A DNA stretch of 64,000 nucleotides from Candidatus Stoquefichus sp. SB1 (GCF_001244545.1 NZ_LN852695.1:62001-126000); one strand, 5' to 3'; counted from the first letter of the stretch, positions 52,434-62,497 are shown. Notes: generated by a model not told the origin, from the sequence alone. Program-made: numbers and translations.

Positions 52434-53384
52434 CGTATCAATAAATTCAAAAACTTTATTCCAATAAGCTTCAGGATTATAATCTTTTGCTTGGGCATGT
52501 CCAGCTTCTTCTACTACGTAGATATCCTTGACTCCTTTGGCAGCTTCATAATTCGTATAAACCATATCAGTAGGTACAAAATCATCTTTACCCCCATGTA
52601 TGAATAAAATAGGTTGTTTAGCCTTTTTTAATTGTTCTACACTAGATGCCTCTTTAAAATCATAACCTGCTTTTAATCGCCCTACTAAATTAGATATATC
52701 TAAAACAGGAAATGTTGGTAATGAAAAACGCTTATCTAACTCACTAGCAAAAATATCCCATACACTCGTATATCCACAATCTTCCACATACCCAATAACA
52801 TGTTCTAAATTATCTCCAGCACTCATCATGACAGTTGCTCCACCCATAGAAACTCCATGCAGAATAATTTGAGCCTGTGGATCTTGACTTACAATCCAAT
52901 CTACCCAACAAGCAATATCATCTTTATCTAACCACCCCATACCAATATAATCTCCCTGACTTGTTCCATGAGCACGATTATTAGGTAAAAGGATATTATA
53001 TCCTTTCTCATAATATTGAATACCATAAGACATCATATTTGTATTATCAGACTTATATCCATGAATCAATATACTCCACATATGATTATTCTCATGCGTT
53101 AAATATTGTCCATTTAAACGTGTCGAATCATTTGATTCAATAATCATTGGCTTTGTCTTTTTCATAAATGCCTTACCAATAGCATCTTCTTTTTGTTTAT
53201 TATCTGAAATAATCTTCTCATCTTGAGTCAAAACTCCAATTTTATCATCCTCTTTAATCTCCCTTTGATCAGATGAACTTGTTGGTGATAATGCATATCC
53301 TACAAAATAAGACCCTATTCCATATCCCATACTTAATAATATAGAAAATATAATAAATCCTATAATGAATCCCTTTTTTTTCAT
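52419..53384 (-). CDS. Membrane-anchored alpha/beta hydrolase
   Basis: An N-terminal hydrophobic segment (about residues 5-27) anchors an alpha/beta hydrolase domain exposed outside the membrane. The motifs are WSILIHGYKSD, PNNRAHGTSQGDYIGMGW, the nucleophile LHGVSMGGAT, IHGGKDDFVPT (Asp) and EEAGHAQ (His). This is the YqkD/BAAT-like hydrolase group; substrate unknown. The ATG at 53384 follows AAAGGA with nine bases; upstream in-frame starts lack one. Confidence 0.87.
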   Translation of the reverse strand: MKKKGFIIGFIIFSILLSMGYGIGSYFVGYALSPTSSSDQREIKEDDKIGVLTQDEKIISDNKQKEDAIGKAFMKKTKPMIIESNDSTRLNGQYLTHENNHMWSILIHGYKSDNTNMMSYGIQYYEKGYNILLPNNRAHGTSQGDYIGMGWLDKDDIACWVDWIVSQDPQAQIILHGVSMGGATVMMSAGDNLEHVIGYVEDCGYTSVWDIFASELDKRFSLPTFPVLDISNLVGRLKAGYDFKEASSVEQLKKAKQPILFIHGGKDDFVPTDMVYTNYEAAKGVKDIYVVEEAGHAQAKDYNPEAYWNKVFEFIDTKIKS

Positions 53385-53440
53385 ATATTTCAATCCTTTC
53401 ATTTCTCTCATTTTATATAAAAGCTCTTCATTAATCAAGA

Positions 53441-53472
53441 AAAAAAATAATAGCAGAATATTTCTGCTATTA
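53441..53472 (-). terminator. Intrinsic terminator of the Opu operon
   Basis: On the minus strand ATAATAGCAGAA and TTCTGCTATTAT form a 12-bp stem with T8 following. Confidence 0.88.
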
Positions 53473-53473
53473 T

Positions 53474-55039
53474 CTATTCACTAATTAATTGTTTTTCAAT
53501 TAGAAATTCTTTTGCTACATCCATTGATTTTTGTTTTAATTCATCAACTTTATAATTCAATTCAACCATAACATCTTCATTTAAATAGTTTTGTAATTGA
53601 TTAATCAAAGGAATAATTTCAGGACATTCATCTTGAATTCTTTGATTAATAACTGGAATTGCATGATATGGTAAGAAGAATGACTGATCATCTTTTAATA
53701 CTTTTAAATCAAATTTCTTCAATAACCCATCTGTTGAATAAGCATCAATAACATCACACTCTTGACTTGCTAAAGCAGTATATCGAGGTGAACCATCAAT
53801 AGGTACAATCTTTTTAAATTGGATAGGATAGGCTTTTTGTAGTCCTAACCAACAATCTTTTCTTTCCATAAATGTTAATGTTGGAGAAAAAATCAACTGT
53901 TTAGATACTTTACATAAATCACTAATGGTTTCTATGTTATATTCCTTAGCAGTGTTTTTATCCATAGCTAAAGTATACGTATTGTTAAAACCAAGAGCAT
54001 CTAATACTGTTAAATTAAATTGAGATTGAAATTCTTGTTTTACTGTTCTATAAACTTCATCCACATCACTATTTGGTTCAAGACCTAAAATACTACCATA
54101 AATAGTTCCAGTATAATCAACATACATATCAATATCGCCACCTTTAATGGCATCTAATACAAAAGAACTAGAACCTAATGATAATGCTTGTTCAACTTGA
54201 ACATCAGTATTTCCTTCAATTAAATATTTTAACATATAACTTAAAGTTTCCTGTTCTGAAAAATCCATACTTCCGATTTTTATTTGAATACCACTTTTTT
54301 GACTTCCCATATTGGTATAAATGAAACTACCAGCCAATGCAAGACATGTCAAAACAATAACAATTTTATCAATCATTCCTTTTAATGCACTTCGTGGTTT
54401 CGCTAACTGAAAACTTTTAGGTGTAACAAGTCGTTCTAAGATAGAGAAAATATAATCAATAAGTAATGCTAACGCACAAGCAGGAATAGCCCCTGCTAAA
54501 ATTTGATCTGTATTGGTTGTACGAATACCAGCATAAACAAGATAACCTAAACCACCAGCACCAATAAAAGCTGCTAAAGTCATCAATCCAACAGAACTTA
54601 CAGCACTAATTCTCACCCCAGCCATAATAACTGGTGCCGCTAAAGGAATCTGAACTTTATATAAAACCTGTAATCTTGTAAGTCCAATCCCTTTGGCTGC
54701 CTCAAGAGTCTCTTCATTAATACTATCCAAACCTGCAACTGTATTTTTTATAATTGGTAACAATGAATAAAGAATAACCATCACAATAGCTGGCTTTGTT
54801 CCTATTCCTAATAAAGGTATCATAAACCCTAATAATGCCATTGATGGAATTGCCTGTATTAAATTAGCGATTGCCATAACAGGCTTTTTAGATGGCTTAA
54901 AATAAGTAATCAATATTCCTAAAGGAATTCCCACCACAATAGATATCAATATAGCTAACACTGTTAATTGAACATGTTCTACAAACAATCCTAAAATGTT
55001 TGAAAAGTTTTGGATAAAATAATTAAAAAATCCGCTCAT
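53474..55039 (-). CDS. Opu-type osmolyte ABC transporter, fused permease and substrate-binding protein
   Basis: In this 521-residue fusion, residues about 1-215 form a permease with the ABC loop EAAKGIGLTRLQVLYKVQIPLAAPVIMAG; residues about 245-521 form an OpuAC-like binding domain (IKIGSMDFSEQETLSYMLKYLIE, DMYVDYTGTIYGSIL, CDVIDAYSTDGLL). Such fusions import glycine betaine, carnitine or choline for osmoprotection. It overlaps the ATPase gene by one base (TAATG). Confidence 0.92.
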   Translation of the reverse strand: MSGFFNYFIQNFSNILGLFVEHVQLTVLAILISIVVGIPLGILITYFKPSKKPVMAIANLIQAIPSMALLGFMIPLLGIGTKPAIVMVILYSLLPIIKNTVAGLDSINEETLEAAKGIGLTRLQVLYKVQIPLAAPVIMAGVRISAVSSVGLMTLAAFIGAGGLGYLVYAGIRTTNTDQILAGAIPACALALLIDYIFSILERLVTPKSFQLAKPRSALKGMIDKIVIVLTCLALAGSFIYTNMGSQKSGIQIKIGSMDFSEQETLSYMLKYLIEGNTDVQVEQALSLGSSSFVLDAIKGGDIDMYVDYTGTIYGSILGLEPNSDVDEVYRTVKQEFQSQFNLTVLDALGFNNTYTLAMDKNTAKEYNIETISDLCKVSKQLIFSPTLTFMERKDCWLGLQKAYPIQFKKIVPIDGSPRYTALASQECDVIDAYSTDGLLKKFDLKVLKDDQSFFLPYHAIPVINQRIQDECPEIIPLINQLQNYLNEDVMVELNYKVDELKQKSMDVAKEFLIEKQLISE

Positions 55040-56160
55040 TATTCTCCCTCACTTTCATCATACTTCTTAGATAACGTTGTCACTAAAGTACTTTTTGTAA
55101 TTAATCCAACCAAATGCTGATCATCAACAACTGGTATCGTATATTTATCTTTTTCTCTAGCAATATTTAAAACATCAACAATAGAATCATCAGATTGTAC
55201 AGTTATACAATCCGTTTCCATTACTTCGTCTACACGTTTTCCTTTATTGGCTTCATCGGCAGCCTGCGCAGCATAAATCATTCCCATAAAGGTATGTTTT
55301 TTATCAACAACCATTAAACTATCTACACGATAGTTAAACATAATATTTAATGCTTTAATACTTTTTAATGTATGTGGACAAACGATTGGTTCTTCAATCA
55401 TAATATCTTTTGCCTTAATCAGTTCTGGAGAATCCCAGATACGTTTTTTACCTACAAAGTTTAAAACAAAATCATTAGCAGGATTCTTTAAAATTTGTTC
55501 AGGTGTATCAAACTGTTGCACTTTTCCTTCATTCATAATACAAATACGATCAGATAATTTAATTGCTTCAGCCATATCATGTGTTACAAAAACAATAGTT
55601 TTTTGAATATTGTTTTGTAAACTCAACAATTCATCTTGTAACTGATTTCTTGTAATAGGATCAAGAGCACTAAAGGGTTCATCCATTAAGATAATATCTG
55701 GTTCACTCGCAAAAGCTCTTGCAACACCGACTCTTTGTTGTTGTCCACCACTCATTTGAATAGGATATTTGTCTAGGAATTCATCAACATCTAATCCTAC
55801 CATATTCATGACATCTTTGACTTTATCAAGGAGATGTGGATCTTTTTTATTTTTAAGTTTGGGAATTAACTCTATGTTTTCTTTCACTGTCATATGTGGA
55901 AATAAGCCAGTTTGTTGAATAACATAACCAATATTTCGTCTTAATTCTATTTCATTTTCTAAACTAATATCTTTCCCATTAACAATAATTTTACCACTTG
56001 TTGGTTTAATCAAGCGATTAATCATTTTTAATGCAGTTGTTTTTCCACAACCACTTGGTCCAATAATACATACAAATTCACCATCATTGATTGTTAAAGA
56101 TATATCTTCTAGTACATGTTTGTCTTTAAATGACTTATATATATTTTGAAATTCTATCAT
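55039..56160 (-). CDS. Opu-type osmolyte ABC transporter ATP-binding protein with CBS domains
   Basis: This 373-residue ATPase has Walker A GPSGCGKTT, the signature MSGGQQQRVGVARAFA, Walker B ILMDEPFSALDP and the switch VTHDMAEA. Two C-terminal CBS domains (about residues 255-370) likely sense ionic strength or c-di-AMP in this transporter class. It pairs with the fused permease-binding protein encoded next. The 290 bases upstream (56161-56450) hold the second Rpn gene terminator and AT-rich sequence with no further gene. Confidence 0.93.
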   Translation of the reverse strand: MIEFQNIYKSFKDKHVLEDISLTINDGEFVCIIGPSGCGKTTALKMINRLIKPTSGKIIVNGKDISLENEIELRRNIGYVIQQTGLFPHMTVKENIELIPKLKNKKDPHLLDKVKDVMNMVGLDVDEFLDKYPIQMSGGQQQRVGVARAFASEPDIILMDEPFSALDPITRNQLQDELLSLQNNIQKTIVFVTHDMAEAIKLSDRICIMNEGKVQQFDTPEQILKNPANDFVLNFVGKKRIWDSPELIKAKDIMIEEPIVCPHTLKSIKALNIMFNYRVDSLMVVDKKHTFMGMIYAAQAADEANKGKRVDEVMETDCITVQSDDSIVDVLNIAREKDKYTIPVVDDQHLVGLITKSTLVTTLSKKYDESEGE

Positions 56161-56421
56161 TTTATCAAATCCTTTCTTATTCTATTTTATTCCTATAATG
56201 TGACTAATTTGTGAATTATTGAACAAGATCAATGAATGACTTTTATTATTATAACACATTTTTTTCATTTTGTCTTTCTCCCTATTTTTAACGAACATCA
56301 AAACTCTATTAAATAACAATCTCTTTATAAAATATTCATCAATCATAAAATTATCAATCTCTATAATAATTACTTTTTTTATTTGAAAACTTTGAGTTTT
56401 ATTTTATAACATTCATAAGAA

Positions 56422-56446
56422 AAAGGACAAAATCAATTTGTCCTTT
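56422..56446 (-). terminator. Intrinsic terminator of the second Rpn-type gene
   Basis: On the minus strand AAAGGACAAA and TTTGTCCTTT form a stem with TTTTTC after it. Confidence 0.78.
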
Positions 56447-56450
56447 CTCA

Positions 56451-57287
56451 TTATGAAGTGAATATTTCTATGTATGTAGAACGCTCTTTTTCAGGAATAT
56501 CTAAGAAATCTAATGCTTCTTCTAATGTATAACCATTTTTGCTCATCAGTTTTTTAATAAATTTCATCATTCCATACGTCTCTCCTATTGCCTTTCCTCT
56601 TGCTTCTCCAATGGCTTCACCTTCAAGCAATCCCTTTCTTCTAATCTCTTCCCATATCTCACACATCTCTTGTTTCCCTCCTTCATTTTCTTTGTAATAG
56701 TTTACTCTCTTTCTTAGAAACTCATAGTGTATATCTCTTGAATCAGTACAGAACATATCATGCATTAATCTCCCTAATGCTGTATCCTCCTGAATGCTTG
56801 CATTCACATAGATAATTTCTCTTCCTTCTTCAAACATCTGATTGTTTTCATCAATTCTACAATGACTATGATAGATTGGCAATCCATATCCCAATACATC
56901 TGTCTCAGTTATAAAGATAATGATGACATTAGGCAGCTTATCCCATTGTTCATTGGGAAACGATGTATTCGCATCTATCAGACTTCCATGAAACCTCGCT
57001 CTTTTGGGATGGGCTCCTTTCGTATCTCTCTGTACTTCAATGTTGATATAGTCATCACCATCCCTGACAAGTACATCAATGCTGATAGATCTACCCAGAA
57101 TATTATTGATATCATACTGAGCATGACATTCAATGATATCAACACTCCTTTCAAGGATAATTTCAAGAAACTGTCTGACAACATCCTCATCCTTAAAGAC
57201 AATCCTCATGAAGTCATCATCCATCAGCCTCAGTCTGGCAATAGAATCAAGATAATCAGTATTGTTTTCACAAATCAAAAAACTCAT
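56451..57287 (-). CDS. PD-(D/E)XK transposase/nuclease-like protein (Rpn-type)
   Basis: This 278-residue protein has the PDDEXK_2 pattern: LMDDDFMRIVFKDEDVVRQFLEIIL, SISIDVLVRDGDDYINIEVQRD (D-ExQ) and KRARFHGSLIDA. A Gly/Glu-phased stretch (LLEGEAIGEARGKAIGETYGMMKF) near the C-terminus is shared with Rpn-like proteins. These are annotated as putative transposases or recombination nucleases; no terminal repeats were found. A strong ribosome site precedes the ATG. Upstream lies the 51-bp sequence shared with the gene at 40162. Confidence 0.85.
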   Translation of the reverse strand: MSFLICENNTDYLDSIARLRLMDDDFMRIVFKDEDVVRQFLEIILERSVDIIECHAQYDINNILGRSISIDVLVRDGDDYINIEVQRDTKGAHPKRARFHGSLIDANTSFPNEQWDKLPNVIIIFITETDVLGYGLPIYHSHCRIDENNQMFEEGREIIYVNASIQEDTALGRLMHDMFCTDSRDIHYEFLRKRVNYYKENEGGKQEMCEIWEEIRRKGLLEGEAIGEARGKAIGETYGMMKFIKKLMSKNGYTLEEALDFLDIPEKERSTYIEIFTS

Positions 57288-57369
57288 TACATAACCTCCT
57301 TATATTGATATAAGGAATCTAATAACAATATAGCACAATAATTGCTTAAAGTAAATATTCATTCAAAAG

Positions 57370-57420
57370 ATCCCTATACTTATATATACGCAAAAAAAGT
57401 TCATTTTTCTTTTTTTAAAT
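57370..57420 (-). repeat. 51-bp conserved upstream sequence, copy 2
   Basis: About 46 of 51 bases match copy 1 (41269-41319). It lies about 83-133 bases upstream of the Rpn-type start codon. The similarity does not carry on into the leaders beyond it. Confidence 0.7.
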
Positions 57421-57444
57421 CATAAAAACTCAATTTTTTTCAAT

Positions 57445-57475
57445 AAAACAAAAAATAGACCTCTCGATCTATTTT
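57445..57475 (-). terminator. Terminator next to a vestigial gene end
   Basis: On the minus strand AAAATAGA and TCTATTTT form an 8-bp stem followed by a T-run. It lies right after the 3' remnant at 57469-57501. Confidence 0.7.
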
Positions 57476-57501
57476 AAGTTCTTAAATGCAGTTGATATTA
57501 A
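57469..57501 (-). pseudogene. Possible 3' remnant of an activase paralogue
   Basis: On the minus strand this encodes LISTAFKNLK and a stop, against LSTAFKNMK and a stop at the end of the activase at 58206. Nineteen bases are identical (57479-57497 and 58216-58234). An in-frame stop lies two codons upstream, so only this tail survives. A chance match is possible. Confidence 0.4.
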
Positions 57502-57534
57502 TCTCTATGGCATACTTGCAAATTAAAATTGAGT

Positions 57535-57570
57535 TTTAAAAAGAGGAGTTCAATTTCCATGAACTCCTCC
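57535..57570 (-). terminator. Intrinsic terminator of the DUF1307 lipoprotein gene
   Basis: On the minus strand GAGGAGTTCA and TGAACTCCTC form a 10-bp stem followed by TTTTTAAAA. Between this and the Rpn gene (57288-57614) the only other contents are the 51-bp repeat and the remnant. Confidence 0.85.
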
Positions 57571-57614
57571 ATTGTTCCAAGTGCTTAACTTAATGATTTT
57601 AGCAAAATTGTTAT

Positions 57615-58070
57615 TTATTTTTTAGTTAAACCAGCAGATTCTAAATTTTTTACTGTTTGTTCATAACTTACATATAAGACTTTACCATCTTCTTTAGTAT
57701 TTGTAATTAATTTAGCATTTTTTAAGGCTTCAAAATCTGTTTTCTCATAATCTACAACTGTTGTTTCAGTAATCTTTTCATCAGTCACATCAGCCTTATA
57801 ATTAACACCCTCAATATTATACAATTCTTTATATTGAGCAACTGTTTGTTCTATTAATGTTTTTGTTATTCCTAAACTTTTAAAGTTCATCTCAGATACT
57901 GCAGTTTGTTTTAAAACACGATCTCCTGAATACTCGATTGTGTTTGAAATTTTAGCGCCATTAATTTCACCTTCATAGACTGCTGTCTCAGTTTTAGCAT
58001 TTCCACCACAACCACTTAATATAGCAGCTGCCATCATAATACACATTCCCATTTTTAATAATTTTTTCAT
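57615..58070 (-). CDS. DUF1307 (YehR-family) lipoprotein
   Basis: This lipoprotein of about 151 residues has a signal peptide with lipobox AAILSGCGG and a mature YehR/DUF1307 domain: ETAVYEGEINGAKISNTIEYSGDRVLKQT, YKADVTDEKITETTVVDYEKTDFEAL. It would be lipid-anchored outside the membrane. Family function is unknown. The ATG at 58070 has GGAGG five bases upstream; the frame is open further upstream without a site. Confidence 0.88.
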   Translation of the reverse strand: MKKLLKMGMCIMMAAAILSGCGGNAKTETAVYEGEINGAKISNTIEYSGDRVLKQTAVSEMNFKSLGITKTLIEQTVAQYKELYNIEGVNYKADVTDEKITETTVVDYEKTDFEALKNAKLITNTKEDGKVLYVSYEQTVKNLESAGLTKK

Positions 58071-58188
58071 AATTCCCTCCACTTTTTTGTAAGTTCCCAA
58101 TCTTACTATTGTTATTTAACATTAAAATACAACTTTCCTTTAAAATTGTAAATCATTATTTTGTTATTGATTTATTAAGTCTTAAAAG

Positions 58189-58220
58189 CAAAAAAAGAAT
58201 ATGAATTATTTCATATTCTT
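58189..58220 (-). terminator. Intrinsic terminator of the activase gene
   Basis: On the minus strand AAGAATATGAA and TTCATATTCTT form an 11-bp stem that overlaps the last codons, followed by T7. Confidence 0.85.
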
Positions 58221-61200
58221 AAATGCAGTTGATAACATCAATTTAATTCTATTTAACTGATTAACTTCACTTGCCCCGGGATCATAATCCACTGCAACAA
58301 TATTACTTTGAGGATATTTTTTACGTAATGCTTTAATTACACCTTTTCCTGTCACGTGATTAGGTAAGCAGGCAAATGGCTGCATACAGACAATATTAGG
58401 TGCACCTTCCTCAATGAGTTCAATCATTTCACCTGTTAAAAACCAACCTTCTCCTGTCATATTTCCCATTGAAACAACTTCTGTTGCTTTTTTAGCAATT
58501 TGATCAATTGGTGTAGGTGCATCAAAACGCTGCGAAGCTTTTAATGCTTTAATCATATCTTTACGTAAGTAATCAACAAACTTAATTGCTGTATTACATA
58601 AAATAACAGATGATTTCTTGACATCAAAATGTTCATGTTCATACCAAGTATTATAGAAACAATATTGGAAGAAATCAATTAAATCTGGCATAACTGCTTC
58701 TCCACCTTCAGATTCAATAATTTCTACAATCTGATTATTAGCTGTTGGATGGAATTTAACAAGAATTTCTCCAACCAATCCAACTCTTGGTTTCTTAATA
58801 TCTAATAATGGTAATTCATCAAAATCTTTAACAATCTGATAAACATTTTTCTTAAATTCTTTCATACTTCCATTTTGAACATTTTTTTGACACTTTTCTA
58901 CCCATGACTGATAAAGACGATTAGCAGAACCTTCTACGGCTTCATATGGTCTCACACGATATAAAACACGCATGAATAAATCTCCATACATTGCTCCAAT
59001 AACGACCTTTTTAGCAAGGTGATAAGTAATTTTGAAACCTGGATTATTTTCCAAACCTGATAAATTGGCTGAAATGACAGGAATTTGTTCCATACCTGCA
59101 TCTTTTAATGCCTTTCTAATAAATGCAATATAATTTGTTGCTCGACATCCTCCACCTGTTTGAGAAATCATTAAGGCAACTTTATTTAAATCATATTGAC
59201 CACTATTTAAAGCATTCATCATTTGTCCTGTTACTAAAATACTTGGATAACAAGCATCATTATTAACATATTTCAATCCTTGTTCAACAGCATCTTTATC
59301 AACTGATGGTAAAACTACAAAGTTATATCCTTCTGAGTTCATGGCTGTTTCTACAAATTGAAAATGTAATGGTGACATTTGTGGGCAAAGAATCGTATAG
59401 CGCTCTTCTTTCATTTCTTTTGTAAAAGGAACTTTTACTTGTTCATATTTTTGAGAAAGATCAATTTTTTCAACTTTCTTTTCAACGGTTGCTTTTAAAG
59501 AGCGAATACGGATACGAATAGCTCCTAAATTACTTCCTTCATCAATTTTTATTAATGTATAAATCTTATTTCTTGCTTTTAATATTTCAGCAACTTGATC
59601 AGCAGTAACAGCATCTAATCCACAACCAAATGAAGTCAATTGAATCAATTGTAAATCCGTTTGTGATGAAACAAATGATGCTGCCTTATATAAACGAGAA
59701 TGATAAGTCCATTGATCAACAACCCTTAACTTTAAATGTTCCTGATCCAAATAACAAACACTATCTTCACTTAATACAACAAAACCTTCACTCGTAATCA
59801 AATCAGGAATTCCATGATTAATTTCAGGATCAACATGATAAGGACGTCCTGCTAAAACAATCCCTTGCAAATGATGTTCCTTCATATATTGCATAGCACG
59901 TTTTCCTTCTTCACGAATATCTTGTTGGCAATGCTGTAATTCTTGATAAGCTTTATCAATCGCCTGATGTAATTCTTGAGCAGTGAGATGGAATTCTTTT
60001 AATTCTTCTTTTAAGACTTGAAATAATGTTTTAGGATTATTTAATGAAATAAATGGATTTTTAAAACAGATATTTTTCTGTTGAATATTATCTACATTGT
60101 TTTTAATAACTTCAGGATATGAAGCAACAACTGGACAATTATAATGATTTCCAGCATCTTCATTCTCCAATCTTTCATAAGCAACTGAAGGATAGAAAAT
60201 AAATTCAATTCCTTTTTCAATTAGATTCTCAATATGTCCATGAGTGATTTTAGCAGGATAACAAGCACTTTCACTAGGAATAGATTCAATTCCTTTTTCA
60301 TATATTGCTTTAGATGATCTTGCTGATAAAACAACTCTAAACTTTAATTCAGTAAAGAAAGTATGCCAAAATGGATAATTTTCATATATATTCAGTGCTC
60401 TTGGAATACCAACAGTTCCTCTCAATGCATCCTCCTGAGCCAATGAATGATAATTAAACACACGACGGTATTTATAGTCAAATAAGTTAGGTAAAGTTTT
60501 TGATTTCAGTGGTAAATTAGCTCCACGTTCACAACGATTCCCACTAATAAATTCTCTACCATCATTAAAAGCAGTAATTGTTAACATACAATTATTTGTA
60601 CATTTTCCACAATTTTTCATTGTATTTTCATAAGTTAATTGTTCTAATTCAGATAAAGTTAAAATCGTTGACCCTTTACCATCATCTTTTTCCATGGCTA
60701 ATCTTGCCATTCCATATGCACCCATCAAACCTGCTATATCAGGACGAACAACTTCAATATCAGCTTCTTTTTCAAAAGCTCTCAATACAGCTTCATTATA
60801 AAAAGTTCCCCCTTGAACAACAACATTCTTGCCAATCTGATCTTTATTTCTTAACTTAATAACCTTATATAAAGCATTCTTAATAACAGAATAAGATAAT
60901 CCAGCTGAAATATCAGCTAATGTTGCACCTTCTTTTTGAGCCTGTTTGACTTTTGAATTCATAAACACAGTACAACGGCTTCCTAAATCTAGTGGATGCT
61001 TAGATGTTAAAGCCAATTCAGCAAATTCATCAATTTGATAACCTAAAGAATGAGCAAATGTTTCTAAGAACGACCCACATCCTGATGAACAAGCTTCATT
61101 TAATGTAATATCCTGAATCACATTATCTTTAATTGTAATAGCCTTCATATCCTGCCCACCAATGTCCAAGATAAAATCTACATCAGGCTGAAAATGCTTT

Positions 61201-62423
61201 GCAGCTGTATAATGGGCAATCGTTTCAACTTCTCCAATATCAACCTTTAAAGCAGCTTGTATTAATGCTTCACCATAACCAGTAACTCCTGCTTTTTTTA
61301 TCTGACAGCCATCAGGTATTAAAGCATAAACTTCTTTCATGATGCGAATAATTAAATCCAACGGATTTCCTTCATTAGAATTATAGAAAGAATAAAGAAT
61401 AGAACCTTCATTATCTATTAATATCACTTTTGATGTTGTTGAACCAACATCAATTCCTAAATAAATATCTCCCTGGTATTTTTTTATATTTCTTTTCTTT
61501 GTCATAGCTTGAAGATGGCGTTCTCTAAAACCTCTTAATTCATCACTATTATGGAACAATGGTTCTAAAGTATGAGCAGCTTCATTTCCTTGACTTTTTA
61601 ATGCTCTTAAATTTTCTATTAATTCAGATAATAAGATATCTTTTTCTACTTCTTTCGCATTTAAACATGCTCCCATAGCAACAAACAATTGAGAATTATC
61701 TGGGAAAATCACTTCATCCTCAGTTAAGTTTAATGTTTCAATAAAACGTTGACGTAACTGATCTAAGAAATATAAAGGTCCCCCTAGAAAAGCAACCTTA
61801 CCTTTAATTGGCTTTCCACAAGCCAATCCACTAATCGTTTGATTCACAACGGCCTGAAAAATAGAAGCAGCAATATCTTCTTTTTTGGCACCTTCATTAA
61901 TAAGCGGTTGAATATCGGTTTTAGCAAATACACCACAACGTGAAGCAATTGGATAAATACGTTGATAATTTTTAGCCAGTTCATTTAATCCAGAAGCATC
62001 AGTTTGTAATAGCGTTGCCATCTGATCAATAAATGCCCCTGTTCCTCCAGCACATGTTCCATTCATACGTTGTTCTAATGAACCCTCAAAGTATGTAATC
62101 TTAGCATCTTCACCACCAAGTTCAATGGCTACATCTGTTTGAGGTATATAGGTTTCTATTGTTTTTGTACAAGCGATAACCTCTTGAACAAATTTTACAT
62201 TTAATGATTCAGAAATTGATAATCCTCCTGAACCCGTAATAACAGGATGAATTCTCATCTGGGGATATTGTTTTTCTATTTCTTCTAATAATGTTAAAAT
62301 TGTATTTCTGACATCAGAGTTATGTCTTACATAACGTGAAAACAAACAGATATCATCCTGATCTGTCAGATATGCTTTTACTGTAGTAGAACCGACATCT
62401 ATTCCTAAATAATATTGACTCAT
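58206..62423 (-). CDS. 2-hydroxyacyl-CoA dehydratase activase-type protein, tandem BadF/HgdC and HgdB-like domains
   Basis: This 1405-residue protein has two ASKHA ATPase domains: the first (about residues 1-255) with YYLGIDVGSTTVKAYL, NGTCAGGTGAF and SRCGVFAKTD; the second (about 315-570) with IYLGIDVGSTTSKVIL, NEACSSGCGSF and SRCTVFMNSKV. The paired Cys residues would hold [4Fe-4S] clusters. The remainder has a Cys-rich CGKCTNNC and HgdB/DUF2229-like parts (GGGCRATNY, TGEGWFLTGEM). Homologues in many anaerobes are of unknown substrate. No separate dehydratase genes are next to it. The ATG at 62423 follows AAGGAG. Confidence 0.88.
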   Translation of the reverse strand: MSQYYLGIDVGSTTVKAYLTDQDDICLFSRYVRHNSDVRNTILTLLEEIEKQYPQMRIHPVITGSGGLSISESLNVKFVQEVIACTKTIETYIPQTDVAIELGGEDAKITYFEGSLEQRMNGTCAGGTGAFIDQMATLLQTDASGLNELAKNYQRIYPIASRCGVFAKTDIQPLINEGAKKEDIAASIFQAVVNQTISGLACGKPIKGKVAFLGGPLYFLDQLRQRFIETLNLTEDEVIFPDNSQLFVAMGACLNAKEVEKDILLSELIENLRALKSQGNEAAHTLEPLFHNSDELRGFRERHLQAMTKKRNIKKYQGDIYLGIDVGSTTSKVILIDNEGSILYSFYNSNEGNPLDLIIRIMKEVYALIPDGCQIKKAGVTGYGEALIQAALKVDIGEVETIAHYTAAKHFQPDVDFILDIGGQDMKAITIKDNVIQDITLNEACSSGCGSFLETFAHSLGYQIDEFAELALTSKHPLDLGSRCTVFMNSKVKQAQKEGATLADISAGLSYSVIKNALYKVIKLRNKDQIGKNVVVQGGTFYNEAVLRAFEKEADIEVVRPDIAGLMGAYGMARLAMEKDDGKGSTILTLSELEQLTYENTMKNCGKCTNNCMLTITAFNDGREFISGNRCERGANLPLKSKTLPNLFDYKYRRVFNYHSLAQEDALRGTVGIPRALNIYENYPFWHTFFTELKFRVVLSARSSKAIYEKGIESIPSESACYPAKITHGHIENLIEKGIEFIFYPSVAYERLENEDAGNHYNCPVVASYPEVIKNNVDNIQQKNICFKNPFISLNNPKTLFQVLKEELKEFHLTAQELHQAIDKAYQELQHCQQDIREEGKRAMQYMKEHHLQGIVLAGRPYHVDPEINHGIPDLITSEGFVVLSEDSVCYLDQEHLKLRVVDQWTYHSRLYKAASFVSSQTDLQLIQLTSFGCGLDAVTADQVAEILKARNKIYTLIKIDEGSNLGAIRIRIRSLKATVEKKVEKIDLSQKYEQVKVPFTKEMKEERYTILCPQMSPLHFQFVETAMNSEGYNFVVLPSVDKDAVEQGLKYVNNDACYPSILVTGQMMNALNSGQYDLNKVALMISQTGGGCRATNYIAFIRKALKDAGMEQIPVISANLSGLENNPGFKITYHLAKKVVIGAMYGDLFMRVLYRVRPYEAVEGSANRLYQSWVEKCQKNVQNGSMKEFKKNVYQIVKDFDELPLLDIKKPRVGLVGEILVKFHPTANNQIVEIIESEGGEAVMPDLIDFFQYCFYNTWYEHEHFDVKKSSVILCNTAIKFVDYLRKDMIKALKASQRFDAPTPIDQIAKKATEVVSMGNMTGEGWFLTGEMIELIEEGAPNIVCMQPFACLPNHVTGKGVIKALRKKYPQSNIVAVDYDPGASEVNQLNRIKLMLSTAFKNMK

Positions 62424-62497
62424 AACTTTCTCCTTCAACCAAATAATCCAACCATCCACCATTTTATTACAAATTACTCCACAAATATTAACCGAAT

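Noticed and set aside
56862-57308. 148-codon plus-strand frame opposite the second Rpn-type gene
   Set aside because: It is antisense to a clear PD-(D/E)XK gene, has no ribosome site and resembles no known protein.
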